Source: JBBIWA01 sp037439425 (GTDB lineage: Bacteria > Acidobacteriota > Blastocatellia > RBC074). Taken from it: a stretch of 64,000 nucleotides of DNA. Within the stretch, counting starts at the first letter, position 1; the number at the start of each line of letters is the position of its first letter. Positions 36,555 through 45,919 of this stretch are shown one piece after another. A program made the position numbers and the translations under genes. The stretch lies in contig JBBIWA010000009.1 of the NCBI GenBank assembly GCA_037439425.1, forward strand, positions 1 to 64,000, in the 5' to 3' direction. The notes under the pieces were generated by a model. The model saw only the letters and a program-made list of their open reading frames with translations, did no database searches and was not told where the DNA came from.

Positions 36555-36945
36555 ATGCCCAGGAAAATTGAAACCACAACAGCTCTTATGCCGTCTATTT
36601 TTATACCAGGAGTAAATCAGTCACGCGACGCCGCGCCGGACTCAATTGCAGAAGTGGTGCCGGTTTGGAACTGTAGCAATGCCTCCTGGTTTTTAGTTTC
36701 AGCTTTGCTTAACTCTGCCCCCACCGGCCGTCGTTATCCCCCTTACGGTGGCTGGGAATCCTCTCTGCCAGTAGCCTCGGCTCTGGTAGTTATCATTGGC
36801 GCGCTGCTGAGGTAGCGACGCCGCACAATCGGACCGGCCTGGATGCGGTCCGGTTCTGTCGCAAAAAAATTAGGTGAGCGCGTCCAACTCAGTACAGGGA
36901 GCGGCAGCAACCTGCTCAAGCAAGACTCACCACAACTGGGATAAC
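36555..36945 (+). repeat. Diverged long repeat, copy 2 (upstream of phosphodiesterase gene)
   Basis: Counterpart of 32588-32840. It starts ATGCCCAGGAAAATTGAAACC, includes TCTATTTTTATACCAGGAG and AAATCAGTCA, then GCTTAACTCTGCCCCC, GGTGGCTGGGAA, and ends near ACAGGGAGCGGCAGCAACCT (36894). An 87-codon frame through it is not conserved in copy 1. Confidence 0.55.
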
Positions 36946-37049
36946 AACTCGGAAGAGATCTACTTAAATTGACAGCCGCTGCGTCAAGCGGCCATTGAAG
37001 GCATAAGGGTGCACCTCTGTCAGGTGCTCGTGTGCTCAGGAGGAGGATT

Positions 37050-37073
37050 ATGTCGAACGTATGGAGGCTATGA
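37050..37073 (+). CDS. Possible seven-codon leader peptide
   Basis: AGGAGGA lies just before an ATG that encodes MSNVWRL and stops at TGA. The stop overlaps the ATG of the next gene as ATGA. Ribosomes loading at the strong site could re-initiate at 37070, a coupling arrangement. It may equally be chance. Confidence 0.35.
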   Translation: MSNVWRL

Positions 37074-38869
37074 AAAAAGTTGTCGTGATCGGACTGGATG
37101 GGTTCGAGCCTGACATAGTCGAATCTCTCCTTAACCAGGGTGAGCTTCCGAATCTAGCCCGACTGCGCAAGCAGGGCGGACAGGCGCGCCTGCCGACGAC
37201 CTATCCAGCGCAAACGCCAGTCGCGTGGTCAACCTTTGCCACCGGCACCAATCCGGGCGGGCACGGGGTCTTCGACTTTATACGGCGCAATCCCAAGACC
37301 TATCTACCGGAACTCTCCTTCACCCGCTACGAACAGAAACATGCTTTCTTGCCGCCGAAGGCTGTCAATCTGCGGCGCGGTGTGACGCTGTGGCAACTGC
37401 TCACGCAAGCAGGCATTGAATCAACGCTGCTACGCTTTCCCTGCACTTATCCCCCGGACAATCTGCGCGGGCGGATGCTTTCAGGTATGGGCGTGCCTGA
37501 TCTGCGCGGTGGTCTTGGGAGCGCGACGTTTTACTCATCAGCCAACAACCTCACTGCGCAGGAGAGTGAAAACGTGGTGGCGGTGCGAGCCAGTGGCAAC
37601 GGCACGATCCACACCTATCTCATCGGCCCGCGCGATCCCAGGACCGGCGCAGATTTCCGCTTTGACATCACACTGCATCTCAAACCGCCAGCCAAGACTC
37701 TCTTGCTGGCTTCAGAAGGGCAGCCCTCTCTGCTGGAGATCAAAGAAGGCGAGTGGAGCGATTGGCTCAAAGTGAAGTTCAAGACGGGGCTGTTGCAATC
37801 GGTGCGCGGGATGGTGCGCTTTTATCTGGTGCGGATGGAGCCGATCTTTGAGCTCTACGCTTCGCCGATCAACTTCGACCCGGATGCCTCCCTCTTCCCT
37901 ATCAGCTCGCCACCAGAGTACGCCAGAGAGCTGGCTGCACAGGTAGGCACCTTCTACACGACCGGAATGGTCGAAGATCACAATGGCTTGAATAACGGGC
38001 GCCTCAGCGCCGAAGCATTTCTAGCCCAATGCACAAGCGTGCTTGGCGAGCGTGAGCGCATGATGCTTTATGAGCTGGAACGCCTGAAAGCAGGTCTCTT
38101 CTTCTGCCTGTTCGACACTCCCGACCGCGTGCAGCATATGTTTTGGCGCGATGGCGCGCGCACGATCCAGGAGCATTACCGCGCCTGCGATGCGATCATC
38201 GGCCGGGCGATGCAGCAGCTTGATGATCAAACGCTCCTGATTGTCCTGAGCGATCACGGGATGAACAGCTTCGAGCGCGGTTTCAACCTCAACACCTGGC
38301 TGCACGATCAAGGACTGCTCCGCTTACGCCGCGGCGTCAACCCAGGCGCTGAAGCTGGCGACTTGCTGCGCTCTGTTGATTGGAGCCGCACTCAAGCCTA
38401 CGGGCTCGGACTGAGCGGAATCTATCTCAACCTCAAAGGACGCGAAGAGCAAGGCATTGTGCAACCCGCTGAAGCCGAGAAGTTGAAAGCTGCTATCGCG
38501 CAGGCGCTCACCGGACTCGTTGATCCTGCAACGAGGCGCGTCGCTATCCGCAGCGTCATTGCCCGCGAGCAGGTGTATGCCGGAGCTTACGCGCACGAGT
38601 CGCCTGACCTGCTGGTGAACTATGCCAGCGGCTATCGCGTCTCGTGGTCAACCTCGCTCGGTAGCATCCCGGCCACACAATTTGAAGACAACCTCAAGAA
38701 GTGGAGCGGCGATCATCTGGTTGATCCCGCGCTAGTGCCCGGCGTGCTGTTTATGAATCGGCCATTTCGCAGCCAGAAGGTGAGGCTGACGGATCTGGCT
38801 CCGACGATTATGGCCGCTCTGGGTGTACCAAAAGGTGAAGCCATGGAGGGGGAATCATTGTTGCTATGA
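37070..38869 (+). CDS. Alkaline-phosphatase superfamily phosphodiesterase
   Basis: A 599-aa enzyme of the nucleotide pyrophosphatase/type I phosphodiesterase group. VVVIGLDGFEPDIV carries the first metal Asp, TPVAWSTFATGTNPGGHG the nucleophile region, LIVLSDHGMNSF the Asp-His metal pair and HESPDLLVNY a late His. No signal peptide is visible, so a cytoplasmic role with nucleotide-sugar or phospholipid-like substrates is possible. The ATG at 37070 couples to a short upstream frame. The next gene starts within its stop codon and encodes a homologue. Confidence 0.82.
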   Translation: MKKVVVIGLDGFEPDIVESLLNQGELPNLARLRKQGGQARLPTTYPAQTPVAWSTFATGTNPGGHGVFDFIRRNPKTYLPELSFTRYEQKHAFLPPKAVNLRRGVTLWQLLTQAGIESTLLRFPCTYPPDNLRGRMLSGMGVPDLRGGLGSATFYSSANNLTAQESENVVAVRASGNGTIHTYLIGPRDPRTGADFRFDITLHLKPPAKTLLLASEGQPSLLEIKEGEWSDWLKVKFKTGLLQSVRGMVRFYLVRMEPIFELYASPINFDPDASLFPISSPPEYARELAAQVGTFYTTGMVEDHNGLNNGRLSAEAFLAQCTSVLGERERMMLYELERLKAGLFFCLFDTPDRVQHMFWRDGARTIQEHYRACDAIIGRAMQQLDDQTLLIVLSDHGMNSFERGFNLNTWLHDQGLLRLRRGVNPGAEAGDLLRSVDWSRTQAYGLGLSGIYLNLKGREEQGIVQPAEAEKLKAAIAQALTGLVDPATRRVAIRSVIAREQVYAGAYAHESPDLLVNYASGYRVSWSTSLGSIPATQFEDNLKKWSGDHLVDPALVPGVLFMNRPFRSQKVRLTDLAPTIMAALGVPKGEAMEGESLLL

Positions 38870-40332
38870 AGATTTTAGTCATCGGACTCGACGGCGCAGT
38901 GCCTGAAGTGTTGTTTGGCGATGAACGGCTCACACATTTTCGCTGGTTGATGGAGAATGGCTGTTATGGCCGACTGGAAAGCATCACTCCACCGATCACT
39001 GTCCCGGCCTGGATGTGCCTGGCGACCAGTCAGGATCCGGGTTCGCTCGGTGTCTACGGCTTTCGCAATCGCACAGACTATTCTTACCATGGCCTCGGCT
39101 TTGTCAATTCACGCTCCATTCAGGAGCTGGCGCTCTGGGATCAGGTTGCGCGCGAAGGCGGCCGGACCACCATCATCGGCGTGCCGCCTTCATTCCCGCC
39201 GCGCAAAGTCAACGGCGTGTGCGTTGGTTGCTTTCTCACACCAGATACCAAGACCGACAACTACACCCATCCTGCTGCAGTGAAAGAGCAGATCAAGAAT
39301 CTGGCCGGCCAGTACCCGGTCGATGTGAAGGGCTTTCGCACTCACAACAAGGACTGGCTTAAAGATGAGATCTACGCGATGAGCCGCATACATTTCGCCG
39401 TGGCGCGGCACTTGCTCAAACATTCCGAGTGGGATTACTTCCAGTTTGTTGAAATCGGGCTGGACCGTTTGCAGCACGGCTTCTGGAAATTTCACGATCC
39501 ACAACACGTGCTGCACGAACCGGGCAATCCATACAGCGAAGTCATCCGCGACTATTATCGCTACCTCGACGAAGAAGTCGGAACGCTGCTCGAATTGCTC
39601 GACGAAGAGACGGCGGTGCTCGTCGTTTCGGACCACGGAGCGCAGCGGCTCGATGGCGGTTTCTGCGTCAATGAGTGGTTGGTAAAAGAAGGTTTGCTCG
39701 TCCTCAACGAATATCCGCCTGCAGTCACACCCTTCAACAAGCTCAGCATCAATTGGGATGAAACCAGAGTGTGGAGCGAAGGTGGCTACTACGCGCGCGT
39801 CTTTTTTAACGTCAAAGGACGCGAGCCGCGCGGCGTAATTGATCCGGCGGATTATGAACGCTGGCGCAATGAGATCAAAGCGAAGTTGGAGGCCACTGTG
39901 GACGATCAAGGCCGCCCACTCAGCACGCGCGTCTTCAAGCCAGAGGAGATCTACAGAACGGTGCGCAACGTCGCACCCGACCTGATTGTGCATTTCGGCG
40001 ATCTCTACTGGCGTTCGATTGGTAGCGTCGGCCACGGCGCCATCCATGTTCAGGAAAACGATACTGGACCAGACGATTGCAATCACGCGCTGTGGGGTAG
40101 CTTCATTCTGGCGGCGCCGGGCAATCCTTTGTCGGGCGAGATGCTGGGCACGCGCCTGCTCGACATTGCGCCGACACTGCTGGAGCTGGGTGGCTATGAC
40201 ATCCCTAATTCGATGCAAGGCCAATCCCTGCTGGCGGGCCGCGGCCTTGGCCCGGTCAACAGCCCGATCTTTTCAGCCGATGGAGAAGAGATCATCCGGG
40301 AGCGGCTGAGCAGTCTGGGCTACATCTCGTGA
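38866..40332 (+). CDS. Alkaline-phosphatase superfamily phosphodiesterase, second copy
   Basis: A 488-aa homologue of the gene before it, sharing ATGA with its stop. Motifs are ILVIGLDGAVPEVLF, TVPAWMCLATSQDPGSLG, AVLVVSDHGAQRL and late VGHGAIH. It is about 110 residues shorter than the first copy, mainly in the middle. Tandem, coupled paralogues suggest a two-enzyme unit acting on related phosphodiesters. The substrate is not known. Confidence 0.82.
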   Translation: MKILVIGLDGAVPEVLFGDERLTHFRWLMENGCYGRLESITPPITVPAWMCLATSQDPGSLGVYGFRNRTDYSYHGLGFVNSRSIQELALWDQVAREGGRTTIIGVPPSFPPRKVNGVCVGCFLTPDTKTDNYTHPAAVKEQIKNLAGQYPVDVKGFRTHNKDWLKDEIYAMSRIHFAVARHLLKHSEWDYFQFVEIGLDRLQHGFWKFHDPQHVLHEPGNPYSEVIRDYYRYLDEEVGTLLELLDEETAVLVVSDHGAQRLDGGFCVNEWLVKEGLLVLNEYPPAVTPFNKLSINWDETRVWSEGGYYARVFFNVKGREPRGVIDPADYERWRNEIKAKLEATVDDQGRPLSTRVFKPEEIYRTVRNVAPDLIVHFGDLYWRSIGSVGHGAIHVQENDTGPDDCNHALWGSFILAAPGNPLSGEMLGTRLLDIAPTLLELGGYDIPNSMQGQSLLAGRGLGPVNSPIFSADGEEIIRERLSSLGYIS

Positions 40333-40344
40333 GATCAGGCGCCA

Positions 40345-40415
40345 AGTGCGACGGTCAGTAGTCAGTAGATAGTTCTTCTACTGAATGCTGACTACTGGCT
40401 CCTGACCACTGACAA
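40345..40415. repeat. Inverted repeat unit, CAGTAGTCAG type
   Basis: CAGTAGTCAGTAG and CTACTGAATGCTGACTACTG face each other, followed by TGACAAATGACAAATGACAAA, three near-copies of ATGACAA that run into the sulfatase gene start. Confidence 0.55.
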
Positions 40416-42308
40416 ATGACAAATGACAAAAAGGCGATGATACTGCTTCTCGCAGCCTGGAGCGGAATGCTCACGGGTCTTGGGGAAGCGCTGCTGCTTG
40501 GAGTTCATAAGACACTTCTGCAGCGAGCAGTGTTTTTCGGCCCGCGCGTGGTCTGGATGGCCGCGGTAGCGGATCTGTTGCTTTTCACGGCGATGGGTCT
40601 GCTGCTGCTAGCTCTTTCCTGTCGCTGGCCGAAGCTCCGCTCCGCGCGCGCAGTAGTCTCTCTGTTCACCTTTCTTGCGCTGTCGAGCTGGTTATTGATC
40701 TTTCCGCAAATCAAATGGTATGCCTCATTGATCCTGGCGGCAGGTGTGGCCGCGCAGGCAGGGCGGATAGCTGCTGCACGCCCTCCTATGGCTTTAAAGC
40801 TTTCCGCTGCGAAGAGACGAAGGTCACAAAGCAAGGAAGCTGAACAGTTAAGGACTTTCTCGTTGCGTCCTTGGTGGTTTATTTTTCTTACGCTCGCTGC
40901 GCTGATACTTCTGGTGGCAGGAGTTGAAGGTGGGAGATGGTGGCAGCAACATCAGGCCATGATGAAGCTGCCTGCGCCGCAAGCTGCCGCGCCCAATGTG
41001 CTCCTGATCGTTCTCGACACAGTGCGCGCGCAAAACCTTTCGCTCTATGGTTATCACCGCGCTACCACGCCGCGACTGGAGCAGTTTGCCCGTCGTGGCG
41101 TGCGCTTTGAGAAAGCGATCTCTACTGCAGCGTGGACGCTACCTGCACACGCCAGTATGTTCACGGGCCGCTATCCGCGCGAGTTGTCTGCCGATTTCCT
41201 CAAACCGCTCGATGCTTCCCATCCGACACTGGCCGAGGTGTTGCGAGCGCGCGGATATTTGACCGCCGGGTTTGTCGCCAACACTTTCTACTGCGGGTAT
41301 GAACACGGGCTGTCGCGCGGGTTTCTACACTACGAAGATTATCAGCTCTCGCTGGAAGAACTGCTGATCAGCTCATCTCTGCTTCGTACTATCACTCACA
41401 ACGCGCATCTGCGCCAGATCATCGGGAACCATCAGGTGCTGACTCGCAAGACCGCAGCACAGGTGAACGAGAACTTCTTGAGCTGGCTCTCAGATGTTGC
41501 TGCCGCGTCAGGCCGCCCCTTCTTTGCCTTTCTCAATTACTTCGATGCGCATGAGCCTTATTTGCCGCCCGCTCCCTATGACACTCTGTTTGGCGCGAAT
41601 CTGGCCTGGCGCAACTGGCCGCACGACCACACAGTGCGCGCTGCCTGGCGCATCAAACGGGAGCAGATGAACCCGCAGCAGAATCAAGCTGCGATTGATG
41701 CCTACGACGGTTCACTTGCTTACCTCGATCACCATCTGGGGCTGCTCTTCGATGAATTGGAGCGGCGGGGCCTGCTGGAGCAAACGATTGTAATTGTCAC
41801 TTCAGATCATGGCGAGGCGTTCGGCGAACATGGTCACCACGGCCACGGTGACAATCTCTATCTTCCTTTACTGCATGTGCCATTGCTGATCTCTTTTCCG
41901 GGGCGCGTGCCTGCGGGGGGCGAGATTCAGGAACCGGTCACGCTGCGGGACCTGGCAGCGACGATTCTCGACCTGGCAGGGATCAATGAGGAGAATTTGC
42001 TCCCAGGTCAATCGCTAGCCAGGCATTGGAGGAGCACATCCGCGGTTACTGCTTCGACTGGCTCTCCCATTCTTTCCGAGGTTAACATCGCGCCGATCAA
42101 ACCCAGACTCTACCCGCCAGGGTCGCGCGCAGAGCTGTGCTCTCTGCTCCACGGGCGATACCACTACATCAAGAATGCCTCTGGCCACGAAGAGGTCTAT
42201 GACATCGTGAATGATCCCTCAGAGCTGCGTAATCTCGCCGACTCTGAAGAAGGCCGCCAGATGATTGACGTCTTCCGCAAGTTTTTGAACCAGACGAGTG
42301 AGGAGTAA
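40416..42308 (+). CDS. Membrane sulfatase-family protein
   Basis: A 630-aa protein with about five N-terminal membrane helices (residues 1-175) and a sulfatase-type domain outside. LLIVLDTVRAQNLSLYGY holds metal ligands, and TSDHGEAFGEHGHHGHGD the second set. The nucleophile region reads AWTLPAHASMFTG with no Cys or Ser of the formylglycine motif CxPxR. It is therefore more likely a phosphoethanolamine or phosphoglycerol transferase-like enzyme using Thr, or a hydrolase of unknown substrate. It follows two phosphodiesterase genes of the same superfamily. Confidence 0.8.
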   Translation: MTNDKKAMILLLAAWSGMLTGLGEALLLGVHKTLLQRAVFFGPRVVWMAAVADLLLFTAMGLLLLALSCRWPKLRSARAVVSLFTFLALSSWLLIFPQIKWYASLILAAGVAAQAGRIAAARPPMALKLSAAKRRRSQSKEAEQLRTFSLRPWWFIFLTLAALILLVAGVEGGRWWQQHQAMMKLPAPQAAAPNVLLIVLDTVRAQNLSLYGYHRATTPRLEQFARRGVRFEKAISTAAWTLPAHASMFTGRYPRELSADFLKPLDASHPTLAEVLRARGYLTAGFVANTFYCGYEHGLSRGFLHYEDYQLSLEELLISSSLLRTITHNAHLRQIIGNHQVLTRKTAAQVNENFLSWLSDVAAASGRPFFAFLNYFDAHEPYLPPAPYDTLFGANLAWRNWPHDHTVRAAWRIKREQMNPQQNQAAIDAYDGSLAYLDHHLGLLFDELERRGLLEQTIVIVTSDHGEAFGEHGHHGHGDNLYLPLLHVPLLISFPGRVPAGGEIQEPVTLRDLAATILDLAGINEENLLPGQSLARHWRSTSAVTASTGSPILSEVNIAPIKPRLYPPGSRAELCSLLHGRYHYIKNASGHEEVYDIVNDPSELRNLADSEEGRQMIDVFRKFLNQTSEE

Positions 42309-42608
42309 AAGAGACCTTTTAGAGCTGTGCGCAGACGTGCAGGAAGAGCGCGGGAGAGGAGCTTCTTCCGCTGCGACGCGCTTCGGAACTGGCTGCTGGC
42401 GACTGGCCCCAATCGAACGGCTGCCACAAGCCAGATCTTTCATTTCCGATGGCGGTCTGCCGAGCAACGTGACGCTAAAGGAATTTACGCCCGGGTGCAG
42501 TGCAGGCTGCTCTACAGCGTCATCCGCTCAAGTCAGCTCATCAGTAGTTTCATTGCACCCAAGTCAGGGAAGCGCATAGAATAATGTGTAGCAACTCTCA
42601 TTCTAGCG
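42309..42608. other. 300-bp gap without a supported gene
   Basis: Two overlapping frames of about 90 codons are present, but neither has a family match or conserved start. No terminator or RNA is evident. Confidence 0.35.
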
Positions 42609-43532
42609 ATGAAGCGAATTCTCAAAAACATCTGGGCCAGGCAGACGGGTCGTTTCATCTGCCTTCTGCTCTTCCTGCCCATCGGCTTGCTGGGGTTGGT
42701 TATGTTATTTGAGGAGAAGTTGATCTATTTCCCGACGAGAAGCGGCAGGTGGGAGGTCAATCACTTCGCCGCTGGTGAGGGACAGATCGTTCCCCAGATC
42801 GAAAATAGTTGGTTCACCACCGAGGATGGTTTGAAACTGCACGGCTGGTACTGCGTACCTCACCGGATCACAGGTGGGCTAGCAGTGCCCCTTCCTGCCG
42901 AGCTGGTGCTGCTGTGGTTCCACGGCAATGCGGGCAACATCACTCACCGCTACGAAATGATCCGCCTGCTGAGCCAGCTGCCCGTCAAAATTTTCATCAT
43001 TGATTATCGCGGCTACGGGCGGAGCGAAGGCCGCCCGTCTGAGCAAGGGCTTTATCTGGACGGGCGCGCCGCGTGGGATTATCTGATCGCCCAACGTGGC
43101 CTGCGGTCTGATCAGATAGTGATCTTCGGCAAATCGCTCGGCGGCGCTCCGGCAATCGATCTGGCGAGCAGGGTACAGCCCGCTGGTCTGATTGTGCAAT
43201 CCAGTTTCACCTCCGTTCCCGACATGGCCGCAACAATTCTACCTTTCTTTCCCAAATCTCTCCTGCGGACCAGGATGGATTCGCTCAGTAAGATTCCCAG
43301 CGTGCGCTGCCCGAAACTTTTCATCCACAGTCCGAGCGATGAGGTCGTGCCTTATCGCCTCGGTCGCCGCCTCTACGAAGCAGCCGCAGAGCCCAAGCAG
43401 TTTTACGAGGTCAAGGGTGCGCCGCACAACGAAACGTTTCTCGTTGGCGGCCAGGCCTACTTAGAAGCGTTGCGCAGCTTCGTCAACAGCTGCGCTGCGC
43501 AGCGACCGGCGGAGACTCCGGCAGGAGGATGA
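42609..43532 (+). CDS. Alpha/beta hydrolase, BEM46-like
   Basis: A 307-aa serine hydrolase with an N-terminal membrane anchor (ICLLLFLPIGLLGLVMLF). LWFHGNAGN is the oxyanion region, FGKSLGGAPA the nucleophile elbow (Ser), SPSDEVVPY carries the Asp and GAPHNETF the His. This is the layout of BEM46/ABHD13-type proteins. The natural ester substrate is unknown. It converges on the gene at 43681, with a hairpin between them. Confidence 0.85.
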   Translation: MKRILKNIWARQTGRFICLLLFLPIGLLGLVMLFEEKLIYFPTRSGRWEVNHFAAGEGQIVPQIENSWFTTEDGLKLHGWYCVPHRITGGLAVPLPAELVLLWFHGNAGNITHRYEMIRLLSQLPVKIFIIDYRGYGRSEGRPSEQGLYLDGRAAWDYLIAQRGLRSDQIVIFGKSLGGAPAIDLASRVQPAGLIVQSSFTSVPDMAATILPFFPKSLLRTRMDSLSKIPSVRCPKLFIHSPSDEVVPYRLGRRLYEAAAEPKQFYEVKGAPHNETFLVGGQAYLEALRSFVNSCAAQRPAETPAGG

Positions 43533-43627
43533 GCGCGCTGCTGCCCGAGAAGCACGCGCATTTCACACTTTCTTCGTGGTGGAAACCTTCTTCTTGAAAG
43601 CTATAAAAGCCGTGCCTTCAGGTGAAA

Positions 43628-43664
43628 GGGTGAGTGAGAGAGTCTTCGCCTCTCTCACTCACCC
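43628..43664. terminator. Bidirectional hairpin terminator between convergent genes
   Basis: GGGTGAGTGAGAGAG (43628-43642) pairs perfectly with CTCTCTCACTCACCC (43650-43664) over a 7-base loop. There is no T tract on either side, so Rho-independent action is uncertain, but the 15-bp stem and position between converging genes support a terminator. Confidence 0.6.
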
Positions 43665-43680
43665 TGATCATCCTGTGCGC

Positions 43681-44742
43681 TTACGGCCGCGCATCGCGAC
43701 CTGGTGAGGAACGGTTGATGGGGGGACGGGGTGATGTCATTCTGTAGGGTGGCGTTGCGGCGCGCGGGGGAATGATTTCCAGCGTCGGCCAGGAGCCGGT
43801 CGCTGGCGGGAAGACCGGAACTGAGATGGAATAGTCCGGTACCACCGAGCTTGCAGTCAGCAAACGCCCTGATTCCGCTTCTCCGACATTGAAGACTGCG
43901 CCAAGGATCGGTCGTCCTTGCGTCTCCGTGATGCTCATCCAGCCGGTACGGTTTTGCGGAATGAGAAGGTTTTCAATGCCGCGCGCTAGAGCATGCAGGG
44001 TGGCATAACGCTGCGCGCCGATTCTCACGCGCAGCAACTGCGAATCCCCGCCGCTGGAAAAGAGCGTCGCAGTCGCCACGCTCTGCAGCAGGTTGCTGGC
44101 GGTGATGTCCTCAGGCAAAGTCAGCAACATCAGCCTGGTCACATTGAAACCATTCACCTGACTGGGAATTGAATCCACGACGAGCTGGCCGGGCAAAGCC
44201 GTATATGTTACTCCATCGAAGCGCAGCGCAGCCGTGCGACCATCCGCGCTGAGCGCGGCAACTCCCTCCCTCAATTTCTGCACTGCGAAGGCTGGGATAT
44301 TGGCGCGCACGCCATGCTGATCGTTGATGGTCTCGCTGCCGATCAAGACATTGGCCTTCGTGGGCGCGCCAGTCCAATCCACGACGGTGACCATCAGATA
44401 CCCCTGAATATCCGGGTCCACATCACTGGCCAGGAAGGTGAGCGATTGCAGCGACTGGAGCGTGAATGAATAGCTGTGAATCTCACCGCTGAGGCCAGAG
44501 ACGAAGAAGAGTCGCACGCTGAGATAACCGAGGCCGGTGTTGGTCAAGACAAATCTGGTGTCTTGAAGCTGCCTGTTGGCGCTGTGACTGGTATAGAACG
44601 GATAGATCAGGATGCTGCCTGGCATGTTGGTCAGTGACGGCTGAGCCGCCTGCGCTGCGACTGTAGTGGGCAGCAGGTAAATCGCCAGGAGGAAAAAGAC
44701 CGCGGCAGTGAGGTGCGCTCGAGCTGAGCTGCGTTGAATCAT
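43681..44742 (-). CDS. Hypothetical secreted protein
   Basis: A 353-aa protein with a signal peptide (TAAVFFLLAIYLLPTTVAAQA, cut near residue 31). The body is beta-rich (MPGSILIYPFYTSHSA, TRFVLTNTGLGYLSVRLFFV, GYLMVTVVDWTG). A Pro/Arg-rich tail ends it. GGAG lies upstream of the ATG. No family can be named with confidence, but the start resembles acidobacterial surface proteins with a beta-sandwich domain. Confidence 0.65.
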   Translation of the reverse strand: MIQRSSARAHLTAAVFFLLAIYLLPTTVAAQAAQPSLTNMPGSILIYPFYTSHSANRQLQDTRFVLTNTGLGYLSVRLFFVSGLSGEIHSYSFTLQSLQSLTFLASDVDPDIQGYLMVTVVDWTGAPTKANVLIGSETINDQHGVRANIPAFAVQKLREGVAALSADGRTAALRFDGVTYTALPGQLVVDSIPSQVNGFNVTRLMLLTLPEDITASNLLQSVATATLFSSGGDSQLLRVRIGAQRYATLHALARGIENLLIPQNRTGWMSITETQGRPILGAVFNVGEAESGRLLTASSVVPDYSISVPVFPPATGSWPTLEIIPPRAATPPYRMTSPRPPINRSSPGRDARP

Positions 44743-45400
44743 TCGGTTCTCCGTTTTTCAAAGAGGGGCTGGCCTGGCAAAACGGCGCATCTGGCGGTTG
44801 GCGAGAGGGCGCGGGCCCTCAGACTGAGGGGGCGAACGCAAGAGACACAAGCATGCGCTTGCAGCCTCGCCTGAGGTGGCCGGTTCTGGGGAAACGGCCG
44901 CGCCTGATAGCTTTTTCTGGCAGGGCGATTTAATGTCCCGGAGCAGGACTCGGTAGTGGGGGCAGTATAGCGAAAAGCAGCGGCTCGAGTCTATCAGAAT
45001 TTTTTGAGCGGGCTACTACGGCCGGTGCCGGCCGGCTCATTCAAGACAGAGTGGGAGAATTGGTCTCCCCTTCTCCCCTTCTCCCGCTCGGCCTGAGGGA
45101 CTCTTGGGTGTGCCAGGTAGGAGTTGGTAGAAAAAGGAGGGTGCAGTTTTCTGCGGGTGGAGTTTTCTAAAGTTGGTCAAGCCAGCCTCGGAATCTGCCT
45201 AGGTGTGAGGCATAGGTGAGAAGATAGCGGTCTTCTCAAGTCGGTCAAGCCGCATTATAGGATCTGGCGCGAAGGCTCTTGCCACACGCCGTTGAAGAGA
45301 TCAGCGCGCAGGCCAGCCTTGTGTGGAGCTCTCTCTTCTGAGCGAGGCCATTCCCGGTAGCTTCAATCTGGCTCCGGTCAGGTAGTAGCCTGATTAGTTG
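44743..45400. other. Long intergenic region, repeat-rich
   Basis: No gene seen. It includes a GCCGGTGCCGGCCGGC inverted repeat near 45020, CCTTCTCC-rich repeats (about 45060-45090) similar to those in the RluD gene start, and a GGTCAAGCC motif at about 45174 and 45242 in two imperfect copies. Confidence 0.45.
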
Positions 45401-45405
45401 TATAA

Positions 45406-45490
45406 GTGTAACGGTATGAGTAATGGCTGCCGCAGTGAGCAGCCAGCAGCGAGCAGTGCTGTATGAGTGTAACGGTATGAGTAATGGCTG
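45406..45490. repeat. 24-bp direct repeat, two copies 61 bp apart
   Basis: GTGTAACGGTATGAGTAATG with GCTG behind it stands at 45406-45429 and again at 45467-45490. The bases just before each copy are also similar. Confidence 0.7.
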
Positions 45491-45569
45491 TCGCCCGTTT
45501 CACGGGCTGGGAATCATTTGTCCATCCCCTCCCAGGGTTACGCGCTGCGCGCTCCAAGCTGGGCTTTAA

Positions 45570-45850
45570 GCTGCTGCCCGCATTCGCGGGCTGTGGAATG
45601 GACCATCAGCCCGCGCACGCGGGCAACAGTATAGAGCCTGGGGTGACTTGCGGATTGCGGATTGCGGGTTTGCCAGGCAGGCGACAGCTTGCTGTGATCG
45701 GTTGGGCTCTTTTTTCAGCCCGCGCAGGCGGGCAACAGCATAGAGCCTGGGGTGCAAACCCCAGGAACGAGCAACCACCAAATCGAGCGAGCCCGCGCAC
45801 GCGGGCGATAGCACATAGCCTGGGGTGCAAGCCCCAAAACGAGCTTGATA
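45570..45850. repeat. Hairpin repeats, CCCGCGCACGCGGG family
   Basis: Three main units, beginning near 45609, 45718 and 45791. Each has GCCCGCGCACGCGGGC, then (A/G)ACAGTATAGAGCCTGGGGTG or close to it. The second and third go on to GCAAACCCCAGG or GCAAGCCCCA, pairing with CCTGGGGT. Each would fold into two small hairpins. A 204-codon frame across it is a by-product. Confidence 0.75.
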
Positions 45851-45919
45851 CCTACCAAGTCCTACTTGGCGCACCGGGGGCTCTTTGCTCATTAGGGGCG
45901 AGAGCGGTAGAATCCGGCT

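Noticed and set aside
36552..36815. 87-codon gene within the long repeat
   Set aside because: The frame is not kept in the other copy, where a stop follows after a few codons.
39190..40224. Minus-strand open frame of 344 codons
   Set aside because: It is fully antisense to the second phosphodiesterase gene, whose motifs are clear, and it has no family resemblance.
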